Assembly: GCA_019915135.1 (NCBI GenBank)
Contig: JAHLMK010000018.1
Coordinates: 248,001-312,000, forward strand
Direction: 5' to 3'
DNA: 64,000 nt
Source: Strobilurus pachycystidiatus
Lineage: Eukaryota > Basidiomycota > Agaricomycetes > Agaricales > Physalacriaceae
This document shows, one piece after another, positions 1-12,029 of this stretch. The translations under genes and the position numbers were made by a program. A model generated the notes under the pieces. The model was not told the DNA's origin. It searched no databases and saw only the letters and a list, made by a program, of their open reading frames with translations. Positions within the stretch are counted from its first letter, which is position 1. Each line of letters starts with the position of its first letter.

Positions 1-880
1 ATCCGCTCGCGATTAGGCATATCGATGGGGCGAGGCAGCTGCTGGTGACAGTGGTGAGTCCTTATTCATATGGTTCTTTTTTTTACCTTAAAACCATAAC
101 GCCGAATCTTTGCATCGAGCCGGCAGTCGTTATACTAAACTCCACTCCCTGCGTTGTCAAAGAGAAGCTCCAAGCCGGTGCCGACGCTGTTGAAGGTACA
201 CGGAGCATGCGCCCGAGCGACGAACGCGAGATGAGTACTGCACACTACCTTTGCTATGACCTAAACGTTGTGTGCGGGCACGCAGTTCTCCAAGAAAGGC
301 GCAGGATCTACTGCTTAGAATGAGACCAACCGATCTAGTCCGCACTGAGTGTCAGTTCTCTTCGTGATAAGTTTTTTGAACAGTCTTCTAAAGGCTCCCA
401 CGGGTTTGAGTCCTTGGGGTAATTCAATAGACTTTATTGGTGATCTCCTCATCTGCGTCTGCCAGTGAGTGACTGTGAGTCGGGGCTTGGCAGTACTAAG
501 GGCCTGATTCTGTCATCCTTTGAGCGGTGGGCATGATGATTGGGGCATCGCTTTGACAATCCAGTAGAACACTGAGTTTTTCCGAGGAAATGACTCTCAA
601 AAAATGATTATAGCAACCACGCGGAACTGTACAGTGTACTCTGGGAGCAAGATTGGAAGAAAGTGGGATCCAAGTCTGGTTTTTTCTCGGTGCATGTTTC
701 AACCGAGTCAAGCTTGTCTAGCGAGGGAGGTGGGCTCCCTGATCTTTGTTGTCTGGTAACAGGCAGGTGGAGTTTACGAAGTGTGCTATGCCGAGTGATA
801 AGACACGTACCGCCTCGCGGATATCTCGATGACCTCCAGAACATGGATGCGTGATCTTGTCGTCGGCTGTAGATGATTCC
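1..880. other. No supported gene
   Basis: Only short overlapping open frames without recognisable motifs occur here. None joins into a longer protein through plausible introns. The stretch may hold the downstream flank of the minus-strand gene at 881. Confidence 0.5.
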
Positions 881-1617
881 CTATGAGTACAAGTCGGATA
901 TGAGTTCTTGCAGGCGGGTTGAAGGCATGAGGTGACAAAAGACCTTGAGCTCCTCCTCGATGGCGTGTATCTCAGCCAAAGACCCTCTCGCATCAGCGCT
1001 CAGCCGATGGTACCCTTTGGCGTAAGCGATACAGCCTTTCTTCATTTCGTTCCGGTGTATGGCGGCCAAGGCTTGCGCACGCTTCTGGATTCTGATGGCA
1101 GGAATACTCAGCAATCACGGTGCTGAGAGGAGCAGCTAAGCACCTACTGGTACACATTATCCTCGAGGTACAGGCCCACGTCTCCTAGGAGTGAGACGTT
1201 TTCAATGAGATGATCCTGAATTTTCCTGCTCTCATCCATCGTCTGCTGTAGAACGACGCTCGGCCAATATCGTGGGACGATCCAGACGTTGATGATGTAG
1301 AGTGCGACAGCGATGTAGATGAAAATTTTGAGAAGGGTATTCGAAGAGGATTCTACAATTGTCAAGATGCAAACGATGACCTTGCTGCTGATATGTGTTT
1401 CTCCTACTCGAGGCATGTTGATGAGGTCGTATGGGAAATGCTGAAACTGTCTTTTTATATCAGTAAATCTCAGACTCCCGAGAAATTCTCTGGGAAATGC
1501 GCTCAGCCTGTGCTCAGCCACTGCCCTTGAATCCCACGAGGCCTTGCCATTGGCCAGAAATTGGGCCTCCGATAAGGTAAGTCGGCGGCTGAGGCGATCC
1601 GCACTCCGCTTTTCCAT
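881..1617 (-). CDS. Hypothetical small membrane protein
   Basis: I do not recognise this gene. Two exons (1154-1617 and 881-1091) join in frame into 224 residues, starting at the ATG at 1617. The middle carries a strongly hydrophobic stretch (around LLKIFIYIAVALYIINVWIV), probably one or two membrane segments. After it comes a charged, helical tail rich in Lys, Arg and Glu that could form a coiled coil. The donor used (GTACCA) is weak, so the exon junction is less certain than in other genes here. Small one-span membrane proteins with helical tails and no assigned function are common in Agaricomycetes. An additional upstream exon cannot be excluded. Confidence 0.45.
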
Positions 1618-2700
1618 CCAAAAAGTCTGGCGGACATCGAAACCTGGGGTTGGATCCTCATTGAGTCAACATCTGGCGCCGAAGAAGCTGACTGTGTGAC
1701 AGCTTCTATGCATCTGTGCATGGGGATGGTTACCGTAAGACCTTGGTGAATGTGATAGGGTTTTGCCAAACTTCAAGTTGCTGATCGACGTAAGCTACTA
1801 GGTACCTATGCTTTCTTTCACTCAGCGTGTCCTTCGGTGTCAACTGTTATATGACGGCTATCGAGGTGGTCGATGATCTCTACGGGCGACGATAACTAGA
1901 CGGCTACCCGGCATGAACGTACTGAGCCGAATACCTACTTGTATTATACTCAAAGTTTACCGGTTTATGGGGTGAGAAGCGATAATTCCTGCTTACCATG
2001 CACATTATGTTGTCGAAGAAGTGATGGACGGATACGAGAAGACACGCTATAAAGTTGAGCACCCTAGCAAGGTATCGCTAGCCGCCAAAATTAGAGAACA
2101 AATCACGACCAGTACTTACTACTACTAACCCGAAGGAAGTTTCACAGGGAGAGGTCACTTACAACTACGATAAGAGTCAAGCTTCGTCTTGCTATGTATC
2201 TAGCAGATAAACAGCACGAAGGCTGCCGCCTTTTGGTCTTGAAGCTGCTGAATGCGGATCCTTCGACCGGTGCTTGCCGGGATTTCAAAAATCTGTGAGG
2301 CAGTCCAGTTCCGGTTCTGGGACACCTGGCGGTATGATCTACCTACTATCTGTAGCCTACCTACCTACCATATTTTGGTTATTCGGGCCCCGTTAAGAAC
2401 TGAGACTTTGGGATTATCGACAGGATAGGATGAGTGCACGGTCGGCCTCTGCAGGAACACCGGTGAGACATGATACAACAACGCAGGTACGGAGCCTCAG
2501 CGACCTCACCAGCGGAGCCCCAATCAACGTACATCCAGAGCTTTGAGACCTACTTATCAGGTGGGTAATGACCTATGGGCACGAAGAGAACCCCGAAGAG
2601 ATGCCGTCACAGCCCATTTCCTCAATCTAGTTTCCGATTCTCGCCTAGCAAGTAGTCCTAGACTCTACACAGATGAATAAACATTATACCTACAATCATA
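1618..2700. other. Intergenic, nothing recognised
   Basis: About 1.1 kb without a supportable coding frame, RNA gene or clear repeat. It separates the small membrane protein gene from the 3' end of the WAPL-like gene. Confidence 0.5.
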
Positions 2701-4802
2701 TCATAACGTCCTAAGAAACGCGATAACCTCCCTCGCCACCCTCTCGCCCTTACTCCCCTCCCCTTGGCCCTCCCTCTGACTGATAACAGCATAAAACGCC
2801 GCCAACTCCGCGGCGTTCTCCACCATCCCGTCGAGCCTGTCCCGGCTTCTCCCCAATCGGTCTAAGATCACCTCTTGGTTCTGGATGCTGCCATCCATGA
2901 GCAGTCCGAATAGGACGGAGAGGTGCCCAAGGAGGAAAGAGGCGTCTGCGGATGAGAGGGAAAGGTCGGGGTCGGGTTTGATTGAGAGGGAGGGGAGTTG
3001 GTGTAGGTAGACTTGGGAGAGGATATTGAGGGCGCTGGTGGGTTGAGGGCATGTACAGCGCGTTATGCAGCTGGTACACGAGGGATCAAGGACTGGGCAA
3101 AGATTAGTTCATGAGCGAGGTGGAAAAGTGGTAACTAACGAAGCTCGCGCAATATATCCTTCGCTTCGTCCACCTCTTGGACTAGATTCGTGAACAGAGC
3201 CAGGGCGAGGCAGAGGCGGTCCAGTAGACGCGCTTCATCGCCGTCATCTGCGTCCTCTTCCTTCTTGACCACGACATGTCTCAAGCCATCCGCCCTCGCA
3301 ATCGACCGCATAATGAATAACGGACCCGAGGCGTGCTTGAGCACCTGCAGACAGCATGTCTCATCTCCATGCGTCAAGTTGATCAGGACACGGAATATCA
3401 TGTCCAGGCAGTCGTTATTCGACGCGATCTCCGCCTGGACAGCGAACGAGACGAGATCGGAAAGTAGCCATTCGTCTCGTGCATCCTCCAGAACGTCGCT
3501 GGTTTTCCCGGCCCACTGACCTAGTAGGTAGCTGTCCAAAAGTCGGAGTAGGTTGTTCGTCGTCTCGAAATCCGTCGTGCCGAGATGGTATCGCAGGGAG
3601 TGGAGGAGCGTCGGAAGGTGTTTCGTGGAGAGATAGTCGGCTTGGAGGGCACAGAGGGTGTGGGTAGCCAGGAGAGTTGTGGAGAGCGGAACGAGTCCGG
3701 ATGCGGTTATACTCGAGTGGATGGATTTCAGCAACGTCAGGTCGTTCTTTTTGATACCCAACTTGCGCAGTGGAGCGTCGGGTGACTTGTTCGTGTGGAT
3801 TATAGCGAGGGGATCAGCGTCGGGGACGATAGAGCCTAGTAATGTGAAGACCGTTGCTGCAAATTGCGAGCCATCCGTGTCACTAGTGGAGGGCGCGTTA
3901 GAGCGTCTGGCGACGTCGGTGAGTGAGAGAGGATCTCGGGACACGACGGTGCAGAAGAATGCGAAGATGATATCGAATAGCTTGTCGCCGCCAGTCCCCA
4001 CATCGGTCTCTGCAAAGGAGTCCCAGGTCTGGCCAATGAAATCAGCGGCTTTGGCTTTGCGAGAGAACTCGGTGTCGCAGAGCTGGTTGGCGATATCGAG
4101 GGCGCTCGCACGACGCAGACCGACCCCTGCGTCCTTGTCCATGCCTTCCAGCAGATAGCCCACCTCGTCCAAGAACCGCCGCGTCTCTCCTTTGGCTTTG
4201 AGTTCGGTCTGGCTCTTCAGTGGGTTGATCTCTGGGCGCTTCGGCTTGACCTTTTTGGCGGGCGACGACGAAGGCGTGGAGGCGTTGGACTCGGACGCGG
4301 GCGACGCGATGGAAGCGAACGGGTCGTCCTCTGAGACGTCGATGCCCCAGCGTTCGCGGAGTGTGGAGTAGGACTCGCGCGGTGCGTCGAGGGGGAGCGC
4401 AACGAGGAACGAGCGCGACTTGCCGGCGTATGTGCGCTTGGAAGACGAGGACGAGTTTCGCTTCGGGAGGGCGGGCTGGGAGAAGTCTGGGGGCGGGAGC
4501 GGTGGTGAAAGGATGGTAGGCAGAGACGGAGTGCGACGCGAGACGCTGCCAGAGGGACTGCCCGCGCTGTCGATGGATGATTCCGTCTTCGAGCGGCCGA
4601 GCATGCGCTTGGCGACTCCGCCGGGCGACGCCGAGGGCGACGCGGGTGTTGCCAGCTCGAATATCTGCGACAGATCGCGTGGTATTTTGGTCGGCGACGG
4701 CAGCGGCGACGGCGCCGGCTTCATGCGCTTGCTTGTGTCCTCGTCGCTCTCCGTGTCGTCGCCCGCCTTGCGCTTGAGGGCCTGCCGCCCATATCTCCGC
4801 AT
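2701..4802 (-). CDS. WAPL-like cohesin release factor
   Basis: Wings-apart-like proteins bind the SMC3/SCC1/PDS5 cohesin complex in the nucleus and promote its release from chromatin. The gene has two exons (3140-4802 and 2701-3092) with one 47-nt intron (donor GTTAGT, acceptor CAG) and encodes 684 residues. Residues 1-185 are Ser/Pro-rich and disordered with basic KR patches. From about residue 190 a helical, HEAT-like WAPL domain runs nearly to the end. The start is the ATG at 4802; the open frame continues upstream, but that sequence belongs to the divergent neighbour. The family assignment rests on the overall pattern (NPLKSQTELKAKGETRRFLDE, a helical Leu-rich body and a NLVQEVDEAKDIL-like tail). 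It is head to head with a BIR protein gene, 60 bp away. Confidence 0.8.
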
Positions 4803-4862
4803 GTTCTCGTCGCCGTCGTCGGGAAAGGGATATATGCACCACGTGATTTGTCTGTAACGTTG
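4803..4862. promoter_or_regulatory. Short divergent promoter with CACGTG box
   Basis: Only 60 bp separate the start codons of the WAPL-like (minus) and BIR (plus) genes. The interval contains TATAT (4831-4835) and a palindromic E-box CACGTG at 4840-4845. Shared regulation is an inference from this arrangement. Transcription start sites may lie inside one or both coding regions. Confidence 0.5.
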
Positions 4863-7800
4863 ATGGTCACAGTCACCCCGTCTCCTCGCTTCCCGACCGC
4901 CATGCAGAGCGTGCAGAACCGCCTTGATTCGTTTTCGCGCCCGAAACGCGTCAAAACCGGGCCAAAGTCGACGACATCGCTGAAATGGCCGCACCCAACG
5001 GACTTTGTGCCGAATCCAGACACGCTGGCGGAGGCGGGCTTCTACTTTGACCCCAGCGTCGAGGACAAGGACAACGTGACGTGCTACATGTGCGGCAAGC
5101 AGCTCGGCCAGTGGGACGCCGACGACGATCCCTTCGAAATCCACTACCGCAAATGCGCCAAGACGTGTTCCTGGGCCTTCCTGCGCTGTGGCCTGAGGGA
5201 CGATCTCGACAAGAATTACAGGTGCGTTGACGTATACGCTACTTGATTACCCCGCTCATTTGCTCACAGGTTCACCAACACGGACAAGAATCGACATCCA
5301 ACGTCGAAGGCGATGGAAAAGGCTCGGCTGGATACGTTTACAAAGTGGTGGAAGCATGATACGGACAAGAATAGTACATTCTCCGCGAAAAAGGTGTGTT
5401 GTTTGCCATCTACTCTTGCCTTAGCCTAACTCTTGTCTAGATGGCGCAAGCAGGATTCATATACTCTCCCATGGACGACCAGGACGACCTAGTAGTGTGC
5501 GTGTACTGCTCTACTTCTCTGAGCGGCTGGGAAGACGGCGACGATCCACTGTGCGTGTTTCCATCTCAACTATATGCTCTATTCAACATCCCCTCAGAGA
5601 GGAACACCGCAAACGCGTCGACAAGTCCGGCGAATACTGCACCTTCCTCAACAACACCACCAAGCCTCTCGGCCGCTCCTCCTCAAAACCCCTTTCCCGC
5701 AGCACCTCCAAATCCAAGACAGACGTTGTCATGACCACAAAGACATTTGACGGCGCAGAGTCCTCGGAGGGATCACCCGAGGAAATGCACACCAAAGCCT
5801 CCCGTGCTTCCCGCAGTGCCGCCAAAGGCGCCAAGACGCCGCGTGCCCGCACCAACAGTCGCTCTACGCGGGCTGTGACGGAGGATGATGAGGACGATGC
5901 TCCCGCCAAACCTACCAGGACGCCGCGTGCGCGAACTACCAGCCGGTCTATCCGTGCCGCGATGGAAGACGGCGACGACGAGGTTCCACCTGCTCCTGCC
6001 AAAGCTTCCAAGACACCGCGTGCGCGTAAGACGCGTGCCACCACCGAGAACGAGGACGAGGAGTCCACCGCCCCTGCTCCCAGAACCCGCAAACCCTCCG
6101 CCCGAGCGCGTTCTGCCTCCCGTGCACCATCGGCCGACGAGCCAGAATCCGCCCCAGTCCGTACCCAGCATTCCAGATCTCGATCCAAAGCAAAACCTAT
6201 ACCAGAAACAGAGGAGGAGGCGGAAGAAGGCGAGGACGAGGTCCCGGACTTGGCGCCTCGGCCGACCAAGCACGTCAAGTCAAAGTCAAAGGCCAAGGTG
6301 GACGAGAATGAGGCACCAGACGTGGAACCGGAGGCTCCGCCTACCACCAGGTCGCGCAAGACCTCGACTCGTTCGTTGGCGCGGAGCAAGTCCGCCAAGG
6401 ATGACGAGCCTCTGACCGCGAAGGTGTTGGGCAAGTCGCGCGCCGGCGAGACGGACGATGAGGTCTCTGCTCCGGTGCGCAAGGTTAAGGCGACGAAGAA
6501 GCAGCAGAAGGTTGTCTCCGATGAGGAGGAGTCGACGATTGACGAACCACCACCACCATCGAAGAAGGCGACAAAGACCAAAGTATCACGCGCCAAACAA
6601 GTCGAGGAGGACGAGATGGACTTGATAGCCGCTCCGCCGCCAACTCTGGCTGCATCGACATCCAAGAAACCCCCTGCCAAATCCCGCAAAGCAGAACTTG
6701 AACCTGAACCGGAGGTAACAACAGAGGAGGAACCTGCTCCGCTTCGTGCATCGACATCGAAGAAGGCCGCTGCCAAGACGCGCGCCAAGCCCAAACCAGA
6801 GCCTGAGGAAGAGGAAGATATTGTTACAGTTCCACCTCCGAAGAAGGCGTCTAGGAAGGGCAAATCGAAGGAGGATGTTCCTGTACCAAGGGCGGTGGTG
6901 GAGGAGAGCGACAAGGAGGTGCCTGTGACGCGGAAGAAGGTGCCGCCTGCGAGCTTGGGGCATGGTAAACCGTCCGCTACTACGCGCAAGGCGTCGAAGA
7001 AAAAGGAGAAGGAGGTCATCGAGGTGGATGAGAGCAACGACGACGCGGATGTCTTCATGGATGCTGTGGAGGAGCTTCCCCCGTCGAGGCCTGCTTCGAG
7101 GATGGCGAAGGCTTCGTCAGCCAAACCCGCACCAGCTACGGCGAATTCCTCCAAACCTCAACCCAAACCTGCGCCAGAAATTCTGCTTTCCTCTGATGTG
7201 GAAGAAGACGAAGTTGAGGCCGAACTGGAGGTGCCTACTGCCAAGGCTCCAGCAAAGCCTGCTAAGCCTGTTTCGCAACCCGCTAGGCCTGTTTCGCAAC
7301 CCCTCAAGCCTGTCTCGCAACCCTCCAAGCCTGTCTCGAAGGCTCCCCAACCTGTCCCGAAGGCGCCCCAACCTGTCCCGCAGGCTCTCGAACCTACACC
7401 GGAGCCTTCTCGTAGCCGGACGCCCATTCATCCTCCCGTGGTGACTCCCGAAGAGAAACCACGCAGTAACGTCGGCAAGCTTGCTACAAAGTTTCAGTTT
7501 CCCTCAAAGGCCACGCCGCCGCCGCAGTCATCTTCATCTCGAAGCCAGACGCCGCCTCCCAGACCCCCACGCTCGCCTGCGCGTCCGCGCTCGCCTGTAC
7601 GTCCCTCCCCGCCGGACGAGGACGTCGACATGCAGGATTACGTTCCAGACGAGAGCATGGAGCTTGTCGAGACCCAACCCGTCACGCCTCCCCGGCCCGC
7701 TGCACCTGTTCTTCCCATCTTCGCACCCACTCCCGCTCCCGCTACTGCCCCGCCCAACCAGAATCTGGACGCGTTCATCCCAGCGCTGGCGACGGAGCCG

Positions 7801-7971
7801 TTCGTGCCACTTCATGCATTGAGCGAGGCGGAGCTGGCGATGACAGTGGAGGAGTGGATTCGGTTCCATATGCATCTGGAGTGCGACAAGTTTGAGAGGG
7901 ATGGGGAGAGGGAGGTGTTGAACTTTGAGAGAAAGGCGCAGGAGGTGCAGCGGACACTGGAGGCGCTGTAG
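4863..7971 (+). CDS. Double-BIR survivin/Bir1-like protein
   Basis: Fungal Bir1 and animal survivin are subunits of the chromosomal passenger complex, which acts with Aurora B and INCENP at centromeres. Four exons (4863-5221, 5270-5393, 5441-5550, 5598-7971) give 988 residues. BIR1 covers about residues 10-105 and shows the zinc ligands CYMC, then H and C (HYRKC). BIR2 covers about 135-225 with CVYC, EEHRKR and GEYC. Both keep the Gly-Trp or Gln-Trp followed by Asp-rich loop (GQWDADDDP, SGWEDGDDP). Residues 230-930 are disordered, with acidic and basic low-complexity segments and KPVSQP-type repeats. A conserved-looking helical end (EWIRFHMHLECDKFERDGE) probably binds partners, as the C-terminal helix does in survivin. 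The start is the first ATG in frame after the divergent promoter. Confidence 0.88.
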
Positions 7972-8039
7972 GTTGATACGTACCTTGTGGTACCGGCCGT
8001 CGTCAACTTTCGTGAAAACTTGCTTGTGATAATCATGTG

Positions 8040-8660
8040 CGCTATAGCTAGGCGCTGGGATGGACACTTTCTCTATGTGCTTCTTCCGAACGCATACGTA
8101 CGTACACACTCAAGGATGGAAGGCGCTGCAGGTGGGAACATCTCATGCTTTCGGGCACGGTACATATTCAGCCTGTACATGTAATCAGTACTCACTCCAT
8201 AGACTTGTGATTCTGGTGTTACTGTAAGCTACTCTTTCGCTATGTGCTACTACCGAACACACATCAATGATGGATGGTGCTGTTGGTGGGAACACCTTGC
8301 TTTCGGACACGGTACGTACTGTAGCCAGACCCATTCCATGCGAACTTGTGATTCTGGTCTTATTTCAAGGTACTGTTGAGTTGCTTTGTGCTACTACCGA
8401 GCGCTCAATGATGGATAGCGCTCCAGGTGGGAACACCTTACCATCGGACACGGTACGTACTGTAGCCAGACTCGTTCCATGCAAGCTTGTGATTCTAGTG
8501 TTACTGTAAGGTACTGTTTCGCTATGTATGTGCTACTTCCGGACACATACGTATTCACTCAATGGTTGATGGTGCTGCAGGTGTGAACGCCTTGCTTACG
8601 GACACGGTACGTATTGTAGCCAGACTCATTTCATGCGACCTTGTTAGTCTGGTGTTGCGC
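8040..8660. repeat. Tandem repeat, about 150-bp unit, four copies
   Basis: Four imperfect direct copies of a roughly 141-154-bp unit lie just downstream of the BIR gene. The marker motif GATGGAtggtgctg...GGTGGGAACA recurs at about 8115, 8269, 8410 and 8564. Other shared blocks are the CGGACACGGTACGTA box, TTGTGATTCTGGTGTTACTG and CTATGTGCTACTACCGA. The copies have diverged by substitutions and a 13-bp size difference. No coding potential is evident. It could act as a 3' region or be a decaying satellite. Confidence 0.75.
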
Positions 8661-10237
8661 TTCTACGCTCCATTTGATGGCGCGGTTTAGTCTGCAGTCA
8701 ATTGCGCCACATATAGGCATCTGCCGTGCCGGAGCCCTTCTTATGACAAATGGAGTTGCTAGACATCGCCGCGTTGTATCTGACATGTGATTTTGCTCTT
8801 ATGCAATCCTACGCCACGTTCAGCTATACTATAGTAAGTGGTTGAATGTCATTGTTTCTTCGGCGTCCGCCACGTCATTTGCAAGACAAACAAGCAGTCT
8901 CTGAGTAGCTGGTTGAATGACATCGTTTTTCCGCCATGTCACTTGCAAAACTGACAGGTGCTAATCACAGCTCGTATCAGTCTCGTATCACTGCGAATTA
9001 CCATTTGTTACGTTTTTAAATTCGAGGGGCTGGAGCCTGGCAGTGGCGTCGTCCTCCGCCGGATCATTCCGCTATTTGGCTTGATAGACTCTTGCTGGTG
9101 CAAGTGGACTCTGTTCCTCTCCATCATCACAGGAGCAGCCGAATTATACGCAGCGCACGGCATAACGAGGGTTAGATATCTCAGGCTATCCCGAAAGCCC
9201 CGGAGCCGTTCGAAGTACGTGTTGCCTACATCCCACGAAATCATCGCACATACCGCCAGCGAATAGACATCGATATCAGCAACCGGTTACCCTAAAAAGC
9301 CCAGACCGAATCGATATGTCGTCTCGGCTGGCATCTCAGGTTCTTCATCAATAAATGGGCTTTGTACCTCGCTCATTGGAGCCCGAAACGGACTGTTCGA
9401 ACAATCGATGATGTGCAGAATGGTGAGTGTTCTCGCGCGACGGGCAAGCACGGATGCGAGTATGAGAGCCATTCCACGAATGACTGATGGGCACGGTGAC
9501 GCGTATTACCACACCTGACGTGCCAGGGACGTGAACGCATCGTCGCATGTTGGCTTATTGCGCCCGCAGGATTGGGTCGCTTCATTATCCCCTGCTAGGC
9601 CGTCCACCGCGTTGTCAGCTTGAGTCCAATCAGTCGATCAAGGTCCTCATGGTATCAACGACATGCTTATGCCGCGGCGCCACCCTAACAGAGGATCCCG
9701 ACGTTGTTGAAGACACGGTCTAACCACGAGACCACCACTACGCATTCGAAGAGAACTGCTTAATAGTGGGTAAGTACCTTGTCCTCGTGCAAAGATCATC
9801 ACAAACTCCTGATTCCCGAAAGTGCGATTGCATCGACAATTCCCGGCCCGAGTTGTATGTTGTCTCCGTTTTTTTCGTATGTTCACACTTTTTGACCACT
9901 CGGAGAAGAAGGGCAAATGAAAAGTGCTTGGCCGATGAGAGTCGCCCTTCCCCGTTTAACGAGGCTCGTCAAAACGGCGTCTCCATAGAGCACAGCTGAT
10001 CGCACAACTGATAAATCTAACCTGCTTAGCCTGGGTACTTTATAAACCTCCACCCGTTCTGACAGCTTGGACGAGCGAGCATCTGCTGAAACGACCTATA
10101 CAATCGCCACCGTAACGTCGCTGCATCTGTAGGGGACTTCAATCGCTGCCTCGTGTTTCGAATCATCGCCTGCGCGCCCTAATCTCTGTCCTCTTCCATC
10201 CCTGTCACGTTCATCTCCCGCTTTGGTCCATCTAACT
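8661..10237. other. Intergenic, no supported gene
   Basis: About 1.6 kb of non-coding sequence follows the tandem repeat. A short minus-strand stretch near 9200-9280 reads like part of a kinase subdomain (DVYSLAVCA), but no further kinase motifs lie in order around it. It is at best a relic. Confidence 0.45.
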
Positions 10238-11857
10238 ATGCCATTCCGAGCACTTCCAGTCGACATCTTCCTCTGCATATTTCGCTTCCTCGATATCGCG
10301 GATATTCTCAGGTTCAGACAGGTCAGCTCCATTTCCGCAGTGGAGTTGTTCCCGATGCGATCTTACCACCATCATTACAGGTCTGCAAACCCTTCAGCGA
10401 GTTATCACGTTTGAAAAGCACTTGGCACATCCTCCTCCGCAGGCAGATCATAGAACGAGACATCCCCTGTCCCTCGCTTTCTTCGGAACACCTCGAATCA
10501 CTGACCTCGCGGGAGCTTGAGCGATTCGTCAGACGTGCCATACTCGTGCGCCGTAATTGGGCGTCAGAATCCCCCAAAGCCACGAGGCAAATAGAAATCC
10601 AGACAAGCGACATTACGCGGGTACCCGCGAAACAGCGCGGCATAAGGGAGCTCAAGCTCTTCCATCGTGGTTCTCATCCTTACCTTCTCTCCGCTACTTT
10701 AAATGTCTACACCGGAACCCAGAAGCCTTCCCTTCTGGCGATTGAGTGCTGGGACGTACAGCGAGCGCCATTCTGCATCGCACGAAAACACGGACCTTGG
10801 GCTGGCGGGGTGATGTTCAACGCAGACAAGTCCTTTCCACCGTCCGTCGCCGTATTGGGCCCCAAAGAGTACGACAAAATTACACCCTGACGCTCCCCAG
10901 ATTGCTCATCATTCACGTCAGCGCGCAGGTTCTCTCGTTACTTACTGTGGCGCAATCCTTCAACTCCACTTTCACCCCCGTCGCGCGTTTGCCTGTGCCA
11001 ATAGGGTCATTGATCGCCTTTTCAGGCCGTATCATCGTCGGTCTGGAACCAGGAGGGCGGCTGTACATGTATGACGTGAATCGCGCTCAGCACCGCGCCG
11101 AGCTCCTAAGCCCCTCCCTCCCACCTCTCCACTTTCCCCAAACAGGCCAACAGGCAAGTCCAACCCTAGTGTGGCGTACCTCCCGCTAATATCGCATTGT
11201 TAGTCAGATGATTGTTATGAATCGATAATTACCGACGAATACCTTATCCTCTTGCGGTCCCGATATATAGCCTTCTATGCGCTCCGTGCTTTTCGACATG
11301 GACCCGCGAGCATGCACGGGAGCATTCGCCCTGCCGTATACCATGTCTGGCAGTGGCCTATCGACAGCGGGCGGATCGCACGGCGGGTCTCACACCACGC
11401 CTCCGTCACTCACACAGAACCGCCGCTCAACATCGTCGTGCGCTTCGCGAGCTCGTTCCCCTGGCCAACGAACATGCTCAACAGCTACCTCCTCCAAGCC
11501 AACCCCGAATACTTACCGCACCTAGGCGTCTCGCCTGACAACGTCCCTTACGAGCTAGGCCCCATGCATATGCAGACGCTCTCAGCCCCATTACGGCTCT
11601 TCTCCCAAACGGACCTCATACTGGGCGAATTCGGCACCGCACTCTGGCTGGACTCTCATACCGAAGCTTACTTTGGCGGAGCCGCAACCGGCCAGCGCCT
11701 CGCCGGGCGTCTACTCGATACCAACGTCAGCTCAAACGCGGCGGTATACAACGTTCACAGAACAGACACTTGGCAACGCCTCGCTGTCGATGAACGATAC
11801 AGCCGTATTGCGATTGGCGCGCACGACGGTCGGGTAACGGTATTGGACTACGCATAG
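10238..11857 (+). CDS. F-box domain protein
   Basis: The protein begins with an F-box (residues 1 to about 45: LPVDIFLCIFRFLDIADILRFRQVCK). This motif binds Skp1 and recruits substrates to SCF ubiquitin ligases. The rest resembles the beta-rich C-terminal region of Agaricomycete F-box proteins (GRIIVGLEPGGRLYMYDV, and near the end AVDERYSRIAIGAHDGRV). Exons are 10238-10321, 10381 to about 10841, 10901-11153 and 11204-11857, giving about 483 residues. Intron 2 has two possible donors (10842, a 59-nt intron; or 10869, only 32 nt). Both keep frame and I favour the longer. Intron 3 (11154-11203) starts with GC (CAG/GCAAGT), a GC-AG intron. The substrate is unknown. Confidence 0.78.
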
Positions 11858-12029
11858 ATAGGCTGCGACTATTACAATGAATTGATATCCTGAATGTCAG
11901 TGTCAACGGCGGCACACGAAATCATCGGGCTGCTCCCATGGCCACAGGGTAGTAAGCGGTCACTTATACTTTCCTAGATTGAGATACATGCGAATAATAC
12001 ACTTTAGGGGCTTTAGGGTCGGGTCAAGA

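Noticed and set aside
4803..5144. N-terminal extension of the WAPL frame
   Set aside because: The open frame continues 114 codons upstream of the ATG at 4802, but this overlaps the first BIR exon on the other strand and has no WAPL-like sequence.
5583..7154. A 523-codon open frame antisense to the last exon of the BIR gene
   Set aside because: It mirrors the low-complexity Lys/Ala/Pro/Glu coding sequence, giving Ser/Ala/Gly runs with no domain. It is a composition shadow.
8040..8660. CRISPR-like array
   Set aside because: The repeats are about 150 bp, diverged and head-to-tail without short unique spacers, and the genome is eukaryotic.
9180..9420. Kinase-like fragment on the minus strand (DVYSLAVCA, SWDVG)
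   Set aside because: No HRD, DFG or APE motif lies upstream in any frame, and the flanking frames are broken. The match is too short to call a gene or pseudogene.
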